Positions 50,219 to 58,558 of a stretch of 64,000 bases of DNA are shown here, piece by piece (position 1 is the first letter of the stretch; the number at the start of each line of letters is the position of its first letter). This stretch comes from WHSM01 sp036375165 (GTDB lineage Bacteria > Actinomycetota > Actinomycetes > Mycobacteriales > Micromonosporaceae). The notes below the pieces were generated by a model. It worked only from the letters and a program-made list of their open reading frames with translations, had not been told where the DNA came from and searched no databases. The position numbers and the translations under genes are program-made. The stretch covers positions 1 through 64,000 of the forward strand of contig DASUSI010000140.1 of assembly GCA_036375165.1 (NCBI GenBank). The letters are read 5' to 3'.

Positions 50219-51375
50219 CGGACCTCCTCGAACCTGGATCCGGGCGACGCGGCCACCTCGTCGGGTTCCGGCGGTTCCGGCTCAGCGCCTTGCGGGCGGT
50301 CCAGCAGGAACGAGTGCGCCGGGTTCCAGTGCATGACGATCTCGGTGCCGGGTGGCAGTGGACTGTCGGCGGTGGCGTTGGAGGAGAACACCGACAGCTC
50401 CTGACCCCAGCCGGTACGGATCAGGTACTCGGTGCTGACCCCGGCGTAGCAGGTGTCGGTGATCACCCCGGGCAACCGGTTGTGGCCGTCCGGTACCACG
50501 TCGGTGGGCCGCGCCATCCGTACCTTCTCCGGACGTACCCCCAGCAGGACCGATTCCCCGGAGGCCCGGTTGCGGGGCTGCGGCAGCGCGAACCGGCCCC
50601 CCGCGACCTCCACCGTGACATCGGCACCCGCCGTGCCGGTGACCCGACCGGCGAGCAGGTTCGACTTGCCGAGGAAGGTGGCCACGAACCGGGTGGCGGG
50701 GAACTCGTAGATCTCGGCCGGCGGTCCCATCTGTTCCACCCGGCCGGCGTTCATCACAGCGACCGTTTCGGCCATCCACATGGCCTCTTCCTGGTCGTGG
50801 GTGACGTGCAGGAAGGTGATGCCGACCTCGGTCTGGATCCGCTTCAGTTCGATCTGCATCTGGCGGCGCAGCTTCAGGTCGAGGGCTCCCAATGGTTCGT
50901 CGAGCAGCAGCACCTTCGGCCGGTTGATCAGGGCGCGGGCGAGTGCCACCCGCTGCTGCTGGCCGCCGGAGAGCTGGGCCGGGCGGCGGCGCTCGTATCC
51001 GGACAGCTCGACCAGGTCGAGCGTCTGCCGGACCCGCCCGGCCACGTCCGGCGCACCACGGCGGCGCAGCCCGAAGGCCACGTTCTCGAACACGTCCAGG
51101 TGCGGGAACAGCGCGTAGCTCTGGAACACGGTGTTGACCGGGCGGCGGTACGGCCGCAGCCGGGTGATGTCCGCCTCTCCAAGCCGGATCCGGCCGGCGG
51201 TGGGTTCCTCCAGGCCGGCCACCATCCGCAGGGTGGTGGTCTTGCCGCAGCCGGACGGCCCCAGCAGGGCGAAGAAGGAACCTTGGGGCACGGTGAGCGT
51301 GAGGTCGTCAACCGCGGTGAATCCCCCGAACCGCTTGGTCACCGAGACCAGCCGCAGCTCGCCCGACATCGGCAT
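50215..51375 (-). CDS. potA: Spermidine/putrescine ABC ATPase (PotA-like)
   Basis: 386 aa. Walker A LLGPSGCGKTTTLRMVAGLEEPTAG, Q-loop NTVFQSYALFPHLDVFENVAFG, signature LSGGQQQRVALARALI, Walker B VLLLDEPLGALDLKLR, then H-loop THDQEEA. The C-terminal about 130 residues are the TOBE-type regulatory domain (LLGVRPEKVRMARP). It powers polyamine import. ATG 51375 follows the PotD stop directly; ATG 51369 is also possible. Confidence 0.93.
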   Translation of the reverse strand: MPMSGELRLVSVTKRFGGFTAVDDLTLTVPQGSFFALLGPSGCGKTTTLRMVAGLEEPTAGRIRLGEADITRLRPYRRPVNTVFQSYALFPHLDVFENVAFGLRRRGAPDVAGRVRQTLDLVELSGYERRRPAQLSGGQQQRVALARALINRPKVLLLDEPLGALDLKLRRQMQIELKRIQTEVGITFLHVTHDQEEAMWMAETVAVMNAGRVEQMGPPAEIYEFPATRFVATFLGKSNLLAGRVTGTAGADVTVEVAGGRFALPQPRNRASGESVLLGVRPEKVRMARPTDVVPDGHNRLPGVITDTCYAGVSTEYLIRTGWGQELSVFSSNATADSPLPPGTEIVMHWNPAHSFLLDRPQGAEPEPPEPDEVAASPGSRFEEVR

Positions 51376-52584
51376 TCAGGCTCCTATCACCTTCTGGAAC
51401 TTGGCTTCGTACGTCTTCTCGTCCTTCTCGTTCAGGGCGCGGAAGGCGTGGGTTCGCCGGAGCGTCGCCGGGTCCGGGAAGATCAGTGGGTTCTCGGCCA
51501 GGTCGGGGTCGATCTTGGTCATCGCCTGCTGCGCGCCCTTGACGGGGCAGATGTAGTTCACCCACGCGGCCAGTTCGGCGGCCACCTCGGGTTGGTAGTA
51601 GTAGTCCATCAGCTTCTCGGCGTTGGTTTTGTGGGTTGCCTTGTTCGGCACCATCATGTTGTCGCTCCACAGCAGCGCACCTTCGTCCGGAACGACGAAT
51701 CTGATGTCCGGATTGTCGAACTGGAGCTGGAGCACGTCGCCGGACCAGGCCAGGCACGCGGCGATGTCACCTTTCGCCAGGTCCTGGGCGTAGTCGTTGC
51801 CGGTGAACCGGCGCACCTGCCCGGAGTCGGTAGCTTTGGCGATCTTGTCGATGGCGGCGTCGAAGTCGTCCGCCGTGAAGTCCTCGGGTTCCTTGTCGAG
51901 GGACAGCAACGACAGGGTCATCGTGTCGCGCATCTCCGACAGCAGCGTGACCTTGCCCTTGAGGTCCGGTCGGGTAAGCAGTTCGTCGAAGGTGCGGACC
52001 TCCTTGGCGACCTTTGCGTTGTACGCGAGGCCGGTCAGCCCGCTCTGCCAGGGCACCGCCTGGTCCCGCTCCCGGTCCCAGGACACGTCGCGCAGCGAGT
52101 CGAGCAGGTTCGCCTGGACGTTGGGCAGGTTGCCGGTGTCGAGTTTCTGCACCCAGCCGAGCCGCAGCAGCCGGGCCGCCATCCAGTCGGTCAGCACGAA
52201 GATGTCCCGGCCGGTCGCCTGGCACTGCGCCAACTGGTTGCGGACCTTGCCGAAGAATTCGTTGTTGTCGTTGATGTCCTCGGTGTACTTGACCTTGATG
52301 CCGGTCTGCTTGACGAACGCGTCGAGGGTCGGGCGCTTGCTCTCGTCGTCCTCGGCGACGTCGATGTAGAGCGGCCAGTTACTGACGTTGAGCTGCCTCT
52401 CCGTGGCCGAGCGGTCCTCGCTCTTGCATGATTCGGCCGTCTCGCGGGTGCCCTCGGTGCCGCAGGCACTCAGGCCGGTGGCGACCAGGCCGCCGGCCAG
52501 GGCACCGCGCAGCAGCGTGCGACGGGACAATGCGGAGGCAGGTCGTGCGACCTCGCCAGGCCGGTGATCGGGGGTGGTACGCAT
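51376..52584 (-). CDS. potD: Spermidine/putrescine-binding lipoprotein (PotD-like)
   Basis: 402 aa. The N-terminus has a Tat-like SRRTLLRG followed by a hydrophobic stretch and LSAC lipobox, so it is folded before export and lipid-anchored. LNVSNWPLYIDV, TGIKVKYTEDINDNNEFFGKV, DIFVLTDWMAARLLRLGWVQKL and ACLAWSGDVLQLQFDNPDIRFVVPDEGALLWSDNMMVPNKATHK agree with the PotD/PotF family. It captures polyamine outside the membrane. First gene of the operon; divergent from the Lrp gene. Confidence 0.92.
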   Translation of the reverse strand: MRTTPDHRPGEVARPASALSRRTLLRGALAGGLVATGLSACGTEGTRETAESCKSEDRSATERQLNVSNWPLYIDVAEDDESKRPTLDAFVKQTGIKVKYTEDINDNNEFFGKVRNQLAQCQATGRDIFVLTDWMAARLLRLGWVQKLDTGNLPNVQANLLDSLRDVSWDRERDQAVPWQSGLTGLAYNAKVAKEVRTFDELLTRPDLKGKVTLLSEMRDTMTLSLLSLDKEPEDFTADDFDAAIDKIAKATDSGQVRRFTGNDYAQDLAKGDIAACLAWSGDVLQLQFDNPDIRFVVPDEGALLWSDNMMVPNKATHKTNAEKLMDYYYQPEVAAELAAWVNYICPVKGAQQAMTKIDPDLAENPLIFPDPATLRRTHAFRALNEKDEKTYEAKFQKVIGA

Positions 52585-52710
52585 GGGCTGTTCCTCTTCC
52601 CTTGAATATCCCGAATGCCCTGAAGGTTCACCGTAACGCTCAGCGACGCCGATCCTGACAGACTGATGGGAATAAGACGAGTGATTCCGTAGTGGAACTC
52701 TAGAATGACA

Positions 52711-52720
52711 ACTGATTCAG
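52711..52720. promoter_or_regulatory. ACTGATTCAG decamer in the potD/lrp divergent promoter
   Basis: Identical to 43031-43040. It lies in the A+T-rich part of the 279-base gap between the divergent potD and Lrp genes, a good position for control of both by the Lrp/AsnC protein (inference). Confidence 0.35.
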
Positions 52721-52863
52721 CATCTGTCACCTGGGTCACGTCATCCCAGCTCTCCGGTCCACCGGAGCCGGCGTGACCGGGGCCCGCCCGGGCATGATCG
52801 ACGGGCCCTGCGAGATGCTGCCGTACCGGCGTACCGGGCGTTTCTCTTCGAAGGATGTGAACG

Positions 52864-53331
52864 GTGACACGTGGCAACTCGGAAGCTCTCCTCGACGACA
52901 TCTCCAAGGCGATCATCGAGCAGTTGCAGCAGGATGGCCGGCGGTCGTACGCCGCGATCGGCAAGGCGGTCGGACTGTCCGAGGCGGCGGTACGGCAGCG
53001 GGTGCAGCGCCTGATCGATGCCGGTGTGATGCAGATCGTCGCGGTCACCGATCCGCTGCAACTGGGGTTCCCGCGCCAGGCCATGATCGGCATCGAGGTG
53101 GCGGGCGATCTCGACACGGTCGCCGACGCGCTCGCGGAGATGGACGAGGTGGACTACGTCGTGATCAGCGCCGGGTCCTTCGACGTGCTCGCCGAGGTGG
53201 TGTGTCGCAACGACGACCACCTGCTGGAAGTGCTGTCCAAGCGGATCCGCAAGATCCCGGGGGTACGCCGGACGGAGAGCTTCGTGTACCTCAAGCTGCG
53301 CAAGCAGACCTACAGCTGGGGCACCCCGTGA
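52864..53331 (+). CDS. Lrp/AsnC-family regulator
   Basis: 155 aa, GTG start with GAAGGAT upstream. Helix-turn-helix LLDDISKAIIEQLQQDGRRSYAAIGKAVGLSEAAVRQRVQRLIDAGVMQIVAV (residues 9-61) and an RAM/AsnC ligand domain with VVISAGSFDVLAEVVC and LSKRIRKIPGVRRTESFVYLKL. These octameric regulators sense amino acids or related amines. Its place between the pot operon and the aminotransferase gene suggests it controls polyamine uptake and breakdown. Confidence 0.92.
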   Translation: MTRGNSEALLDDISKAIIEQLQQDGRRSYAAIGKAVGLSEAAVRQRVQRLIDAGVMQIVAVTDPLQLGFPRQAMIGIEVAGDLDTVADALAEMDEVDYVVISAGSFDVLAEVVCRNDDHLLEVLSKRIRKIPGVRRTESFVYLKLRKQTYSWGTP

Positions 53332-53483
53332 CGTGCCACGCCAGGCTCACATGATGGCCACGGAGCTGCGAAATCAGTTGCTGTCTACGAGATTCATGAC
53401 TGAAACACTTGTCATCTAGCCCTTCCATGTGCGATAACCGTTGTACGTAGCCCCTTCCGCACCTGAGTCGGGAAGAGACCCCC

Positions 53484-54875
53484 ATGACGGCCACACCGAG
53501 CTCCGTCCACGAGGAGCCGTCCGCGCTCGGCATCAGCGCCCGTGACCACCTCTGGATGCACTTCACCAGGCTCTCGGCGTACGCCGACGGCGGCGTGCCC
53601 GTGATCGTGCGGGGCGAAGGCCCGTACATCTACGACCAGCAGGGCCGGCGGTACCTCGACGGCCTGTCAGGACTGTTCGTGGTGCAGGTGGGACATGGCC
53701 GGCGGGAACTCGCCGAAGCCGCCGCCCGGCAGGCCGAACAACTCGCCTTCTTCCCGCTGTGGTCCTACGCGCACCCGGCAGCCATCGACCTGGCCGAACG
53801 GCTCGCCGGATACACCCCCGGCGACCTGAACCGGGTCTTCTTCACCACCGGCGGCTCAGAAGCCGTGGAAACCGCGTGGAAGCTCGCCCGGCAGTACTTC
53901 AAGCAGGTCGGCAAGCCACTCAAGTACAAGGTGGTCAGTCGGCACATCGCCTACCACGGCACCACGATGGGGGCGCTCACGGTGACCAGCCTGCCGAGCA
54001 TCCGGGCCGACTTCGAACCCCTGGTGCCCGGTGGCATCAAGGTCCCGAACACCAACTTCTACCGGGCACCGGAGCACGGTCACGACGCCGCGGCGTTCGG
54101 CCACTGGGCCGCCGAGGAGATCGGCCGGGCCATCGAACGGGAGGGCCCCGAGACCGTGGCTGCGGTCTACCTGGAGCCGGTGCAGAACTCCGGTGGCTGC
54201 TTCCCGCCGCCCCCCGGCTACTTCCAGCGGGTACGCGAGATCTGCGACGAAAACGACGTCCTGCTGGTCTCCGACGAGGTGATCTGCGCGTTCGGCCGGC
54301 TCGGCGAGTGGTTCGGCGCGCAGCGGTACGGCTACCAGCCCGACATCATCACCTGTGCCAAGGGCATCACCTCCGGGTACGCGCCGCTCGGCGCGATGAT
54401 CGCCAGTGAACGCCTGATCGAGCCGTTCCTGCACGGCTTGGAGTCGTTCGCGCACGGCATCACGTTCGGCGGTCATCCGGTGTCGTGTGCCGTGGCGAGC
54501 GCGAACCTCGACGTACTGGAGCGTGAGGACCTGCCCGGCAACGTCCGGCGTAACACAGCCGCGTTCCGGGCCACCCTGGAGAAGCTGTACGACCTGCCGA
54601 TCGTCGGCGACGTGCGGGGCGACGGCTACTTCTTCGGAATCGAACTGGTGAAGGACAAGCCCACCCGGGAGACGTTCGACGACGCCGAGAGCGAACGGCT
54701 GCTGCGTGGGTTCCTGTCCAAGGCGTTGTTCGACGCCGGGCTGTACTGCCGTGCCGACGACCGGGGCGACCCGGTGGTGCAGCTCGCGCCTCCGCTGGTC
54801 TGCGGACAGGAACACTTCGACGAGATGGAGCGGATCCTGCGCGAGGTACTCACGGAAGCCTGGAAACGGATATGA
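53484..54875 (+). CDS. Class III aminotransferase, probable putrescine/diamine aminotransferase
   Basis: 463 aa. RDHLWMHFTRLSAYADGGVPVIVRGEGPYIYD, VFFTTGGSEAVETAWKLARQYFKQVGKP, SRHIAYHGTTMGALTVTSLPSIRADFEPL, YLEPVQNSGGCFPPPPGYF, SDEVICAFGRLGEWFGAQRYGY and PLP K293 in CAKGITSGYAPLGAMIAS. This is the omega-amine:pyruvate/putrescine aminotransferase group (SpuC-like), converting a terminal amine to an aldehyde. With PatD and GabT it would give putrescine to GABA to succinate semialdehyde. The exact amine donor and keto acceptor are inferred. Overlaps the FAD gene by ATGA. Confidence 0.88.
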   Translation: MTATPSSVHEEPSALGISARDHLWMHFTRLSAYADGGVPVIVRGEGPYIYDQQGRRYLDGLSGLFVVQVGHGRRELAEAAARQAEQLAFFPLWSYAHPAAIDLAERLAGYTPGDLNRVFFTTGGSEAVETAWKLARQYFKQVGKPLKYKVVSRHIAYHGTTMGALTVTSLPSIRADFEPLVPGGIKVPNTNFYRAPEHGHDAAAFGHWAAEEIGRAIEREGPETVAAVYLEPVQNSGGCFPPPPGYFQRVREICDENDVLLVSDEVICAFGRLGEWFGAQRYGYQPDIITCAKGITSGYAPLGAMIASERLIEPFLHGLESFAHGITFGGHPVSCAVASANLDVLEREDLPGNVRRNTAAFRATLEKLYDLPIVGDVRGDGYFFGIELVKDKPTRETFDDAESERLLRGFLSKALFDAGLYCRADDRGDPVVQLAPPLVCGQEHFDEMERILREVLTEAWKRI

Positions 54876-56296
54876 CCAGCTACCGCGACCTGGAATCGGC
54901 GACCACCGGCTACCGGGACCTGTCGTTCTGGCATGACACGGTCGACGGGCCGCTGCTCCCCCGGCCGCCGCTGGACGGCGACACTGACGTGGACGTGGCG
55001 ATCGTGGGCGCGGGTTTCACCGGGCTGTGGACGGCGTACTACCTGGCGCTCGCGGACCAGCGACTGCGGATCGCGGTCTGCGAACGGGAGATCGCCGGTT
55101 TCGGGGCGTCCGGCCGAAACGGCGGCTGGTGCTCGGCGCTGTTCCCGGCCTCGCTACCCAAACTGGCCCGGCTGGCCGGCCCGACGAAGGCCACCGCGAT
55201 GTACCGGGCGCTGCAGGAGACGGTCGACGAGGTCGGCCGGGTGGCGCACGAGGAAGGCATTGACTGCGGCTACTCCAAAGGCGGAACCATCACCTTGGCC
55301 CGCTCCGGGGGGCAACTGGAGCGGGCCAGGGCCGCGGTCGCGGAAGCTCGGGAGTTCGGGTTCGGTGAGGACGACCTGATGCTGCTCGACGCCGACGCGA
55401 CCGGGCGGGAGTGCGCGGCGGCGGGAGTGCGGGGCGGCACGTACACGCCGCACTGCGCCGCCGTGCACCCGGCCCGACTGGTGCGGGGCCTGGCTCGGGC
55501 GGTGGAGCACCACGGGGTGCGGATCTACGAGCGGACCCCGGTGCTCGACATCGTCTCGTCCGGGCCGACACCGGCTGTGGCGACCCCGTACGGCACGGTC
55601 CGGGCCGCCGCGGTGATCCGGGCGACCGAGGGCTACACCCCGACCCTGCCCGGACACCGCCGGCTGCTGATGCCGGTGTACTCCCTGATGCTGTCCACGA
55701 CACCGCTGCCCCGGTCCTTCTGGGACCGGGTGGGGCTGCACCGGCGCCAGACCTTCTCGGACTTCCGGCACCTGATCATCTACGGCCAGCGCACCGAGGA
55801 CGACCGGCTGGCGTTCGGGGGGCGGGGCGCGCCGTACCACTTCGGATCGCGGATCCGACCGGAGTACGACCGGGAGTCCGAAGTGTTCGTGAAGCTGTAT
55901 GAATCGCTGCGCGACCTGTTCCCGGCACTGTCCGAGGTGGACCACGAGGTCACGCACACCTGGGGCGGGCCGCTCGGAGTGCCCCGGGACTGGTGCGCCT
56001 CGGTGGCCTTCGACCGCGAGCACGGCGTCGGGCACGCCAGCGGGTACGTGGGCGACGGGGTCGCCGCCAGCAATCTGGCCGGACGTACCCTCGCTGACCT
56101 GGTGCTGGGGCACCGTACGGCTCTGGTGGACCTGCCGTGGGTCGGCCACCGGTCACCGCGCTGGGAACCGGAGCCGCTGCGCTGGCTGGGGGTCAACGTG
56201 ACCCGGCGTGCCGTCGCCGCCGCCGATCGCTCGGAACATCGCACCGGCCGGGAGTCCCGACTGGCACCGCTGGTGTCCCGGCTGGTCGGAGACTGA
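54872..56296 (+). CDS. FAD-dependent amine oxidoreductase (DAO/PuuB-like)
   Basis: 474 aa. N-terminal VDVAIVGAGFTGLWTAYYLA (about residues 31-50) binds FAD; FGASGRNGGWCSALFPASLPKL, HPARLVRGLARAVEHHGVRIYERTPVLDI and GYVGDGVAASNLAGRTLADLVLG are as in the DAO superfamily branch with gamma-glutamylputrescine oxidase. It would oxidise a primary or secondary amine with release of NH3 or an amine and H2O2. No gamma-glutamylputrescine synthetase is in the window, so its substrate may be another polyamine. Coupled to the aminotransferase. Confidence 0.87.
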   Translation: MTSYRDLESATTGYRDLSFWHDTVDGPLLPRPPLDGDTDVDVAIVGAGFTGLWTAYYLALADQRLRIAVCEREIAGFGASGRNGGWCSALFPASLPKLARLAGPTKATAMYRALQETVDEVGRVAHEEGIDCGYSKGGTITLARSGGQLERARAAVAEAREFGFGEDDLMLLDADATGRECAAAGVRGGTYTPHCAAVHPARLVRGLARAVEHHGVRIYERTPVLDIVSSGPTPAVATPYGTVRAAAVIRATEGYTPTLPGHRRLLMPVYSLMLSTTPLPRSFWDRVGLHRRQTFSDFRHLIIYGQRTEDDRLAFGGRGAPYHFGSRIRPEYDRESEVFVKLYESLRDLFPALSEVDHEVTHTWGGPLGVPRDWCASVAFDREHGVGHASGYVGDGVAASNLAGRTLADLVLGHRTALVDLPWVGHRSPRWEPEPLRWLGVNVTRRAVAAADRSEHRTGRESRLAPLVSRLVGD

Positions 56297-56302
56297 AACC
56301 GG

Positions 56303-58429
56303 TCACGGCTGGTCGGGAACGGCCACGTCGATTCGGTCCGGTGCCCGCAGCACGGTCGGCCGGCCCGCCGCGTCGACCCGTACCCGCAGCCTGCCGCCGG
56401 CCACCCGCAGCCCGCTGACCTGGTACTCCCCCACCGGGGACGGCGCGATCGGGTTGAGCCGCAGCCGGCCCGTGGCAACGTCGACGTCCAGCCCCAGCAG
56501 CGCCCGGACGATCATCGGGGCCGCCGCGGCGGCCCAGGCCTGCGGCCGACACGACGCCGGGTACGGGACGGGCGGCAGCGGGTCGGCACGGCGCTCGCCG
56601 CCGTACAGCTCGGGCAGCCGGTACTGGAAGTGCGCCGCCGCCGCCAAAAGTCCCCCGATCAGGGCCGACGCCTCGACGTGCCAGCCACCCCGGGCCAGCC
56701 CCCAGATCACGATCGCGGTGTCGTGCGGCCACACCGACCCGGCGTGGTACGAGAGCGGGTTGAAGCCCTTCGCGGTGTCCGCCAGGGTGCGCAGCCCGTA
56801 CCCGGAGTCAAACGACGGGTTGGCCAACCGGCGGGCCAGGTCGGCCTCCTCCGCCTCGTCGAGTAGTCCGGTGCCCAGCAGGTGTCCCATGTTCGATGTT
56901 GGACTGTCGACCGGCCGGTTGTCCCGGTCCAGCGCGACGGCCGGGTACCGACCGGCCACGTCGGACACCCAGAACGCCTCCCGGAACCGCTTGGCGAGGC
57001 CGGCGGCCCAGTCGCGCCAGTGCTGGCCACCGGGCCGGTCGAAGGCGTCCAGCAGGTCGGCTCCGGCCATCGCGGCCTGGTAGGCGTACCCCTGTACCTC
57101 GCAGAGCGCCAACGGGGCCTCGGCGAGCCGACCGTCGGCCCACTGCACGCCGTCGTGGGAGTCCTTCCAACCCTGGTTGGACAACCCGGCGCGGTCCGCT
57201 GCGTACTCGATGAAGCCGTCCCTGTCGGGGTCCCCGTCCCCGACGAGCCAGTCGAGGGCCCGTTCCACGGCCGGCAGCAGCGCGGCCACCTCGGCTTCGG
57301 GCATCCCCCAGCGCCACGCCTCGACCAGTGTGGTGATGAACAGCGGGGTGGCGTCGACCGTGCCGTAGTAGATCTCCGGCAGCCACACGGCGGCGTCGGA
57401 GGAACGCAACTCGTGGGGGATCTTCCCGGGGGCCTCCCCGGTTTCCGGGTCGGACCGGGTGCCCTGCCGGCGGGCGAGGGTGCGCAGCGTGTCGGCCGCG
57501 AGTTCCGCGCCCATCGGCAGTGACATCCGGGCCGTCCACAGGGAGTCCCGCCCGAACAGGGTCAGGTACCAGGGCGCCCCGGCCGCGAAGTAGCGGTCCT
57601 CGGGGGTCGCCGGGTCTCCGAGCAGCAGCGCGTCCAGGTCGGCCACGCTCTGCCGGACCAGCTCGTCGAGCCGGCGGTCGGCGGCGCGTACCGAGAGGGG
57701 TTCGTCCAGCCAGGGTGCGGACCTGGCCGGCGGCCGGGGCCGGAACCCGGTGGCGGTCGATGCCGGTCCGGCGGGATCGGCGCGCACCGTCAGGGAGACC
57801 GAGAAGCTCTCACCCGGTGCCAGGTCGACCGGCCAGGCGAGGGTGTCAGGGTCGGGACGGCCCTGCGGAGCCGGGTGGCAGTCCAGCGACACCGAGACGC
57901 CCGGCCCCGACCACACCGGATCGGACGGGCCAGCGTTGACAGCCCCGAGCGGCAGCTCGGGTCCGGACCGCCCCTGCTTGACATCACCGGTCACCGCGAG
58001 GTCGGCGGCCACCGCGACGGTCAACTCACAGACCACCCGACGACGGGACCGGTTGCGCACGGTGATCCGCTCGGTGCCCCCCTCGGCGGTGACCTGCCGG
58101 TCACGCTCGCAGGTGACCGTGGGGTCCGGTCGCGGACCCCCCAGCTCGCGTAGCACGCCCACGAACCGGGCGCGCCGCGCGGAAACCAGGCCACCGCTGA
58201 TCGGCTCCGCAGGTCTGCCGGCGACCCGGACCTCCAGGCGGGAGAGCACCCGCCGGTCCGCCACGTACAGACCGTCCACGCCACCGGTGAGCTGACCGCT
58301 CGGTGCGGAGATCCACAGTGCCGGCGCCGCCAGGCACAGCACCCGGTCGTGCAGGTACGGCTGGCGCGAGGGCTGGTGGTCGGGTGAGGACCCGGTGTCG
58401 GTCCCGGACGAGGGTGGCGGATCGGTCAT
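56303..58429 (-). CDS. Amylo-alpha-1,6-glucosidase/debranching-type glycoside hydrolase
   Basis: 708 aa from ATG 58429 (GAGGTG upstream). The N-terminal about 260 residues form the beta-rich debranching N-domain (YLHDRVLCLAAPALWISAPSGQLTGGVDGLYVADRRVLSRLEV). The C-terminal (alpha/alpha)6 domain has YFAAGAPWYLTLFGRDSLWTARMSLPMG, GKIPHEL, NQGWKDSHDGVQWADG and GSVWPHDTAIVIWGLAR, with candidate acidic residues Asp in GRDS and WKDS. It is cytoplasmic and probably splits alpha-linked glucosides or trims imported oligosaccharides. Divergent from the LacI gene, sharing its operators. Confidence 0.88.
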   Translation of the reverse strand: MTDPPPSSGTDTGSSPDHQPSRQPYLHDRVLCLAAPALWISAPSGQLTGGVDGLYVADRRVLSRLEVRVAGRPAEPISGGLVSARRARFVGVLRELGGPRPDPTVTCERDRQVTAEGGTERITVRNRSRRRVVCELTVAVAADLAVTGDVKQGRSGPELPLGAVNAGPSDPVWSGPGVSVSLDCHPAPQGRPDPDTLAWPVDLAPGESFSVSLTVRADPAGPASTATGFRPRPPARSAPWLDEPLSVRAADRRLDELVRQSVADLDALLLGDPATPEDRYFAAGAPWYLTLFGRDSLWTARMSLPMGAELAADTLRTLARRQGTRSDPETGEAPGKIPHELRSSDAAVWLPEIYYGTVDATPLFITTLVEAWRWGMPEAEVAALLPAVERALDWLVGDGDPDRDGFIEYAADRAGLSNQGWKDSHDGVQWADGRLAEAPLALCEVQGYAYQAAMAGADLLDAFDRPGGQHWRDWAAGLAKRFREAFWVSDVAGRYPAVALDRDNRPVDSPTSNMGHLLGTGLLDEAEEADLARRLANPSFDSGYGLRTLADTAKGFNPLSYHAGSVWPHDTAIVIWGLARGGWHVEASALIGGLLAAAAHFQYRLPELYGGERRADPLPPVPYPASCRPQAWAAAAAPMIVRALLGLDVDVATGRLRLNPIAPSPVGEYQVSGLRVAGGRLRVRVDAAGRPTVLRAPDRIDVAVPDQP

Positions 58430-58454
58430 CGTCACCTCTTGACGTCGCACGGCC

Positions 58455-58529
58455 TTGAGATCGCTCAACCCTTGACATCCCCAAGCCGTGGTGCCAAGGT
58501 CTCCGGGCAAGCGATTTGAACGATCAAAT
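58455..58529. promoter_or_regulatory. Two LacI-type operators in a divergent promoter
   Basis: TTGAGATCGCTCAA (58455-58468) and ATTTGAACGATCAAAT (58514-58529) are palindromes sharing the TTGA-N6-TCAA core with identical spacing. Their centres are about 60 bases apart, suiting DNA looping by a LacI tetramer or two dimers. A TTGACA box lies between them at 58472-58477. They sit between the debranching and LacI genes. Confidence 0.65.
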
Positions 58530-58558
58530 TGATCTCACCCTACCGGACAGGAAACGCC

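Noticed and set aside
50290..52431. 713-codon plus-strand open frame opposite potA and potD
   Set aside because: Same reason; the ABC ATPase and binding-protein motifs on the minus strand account for the sequence.
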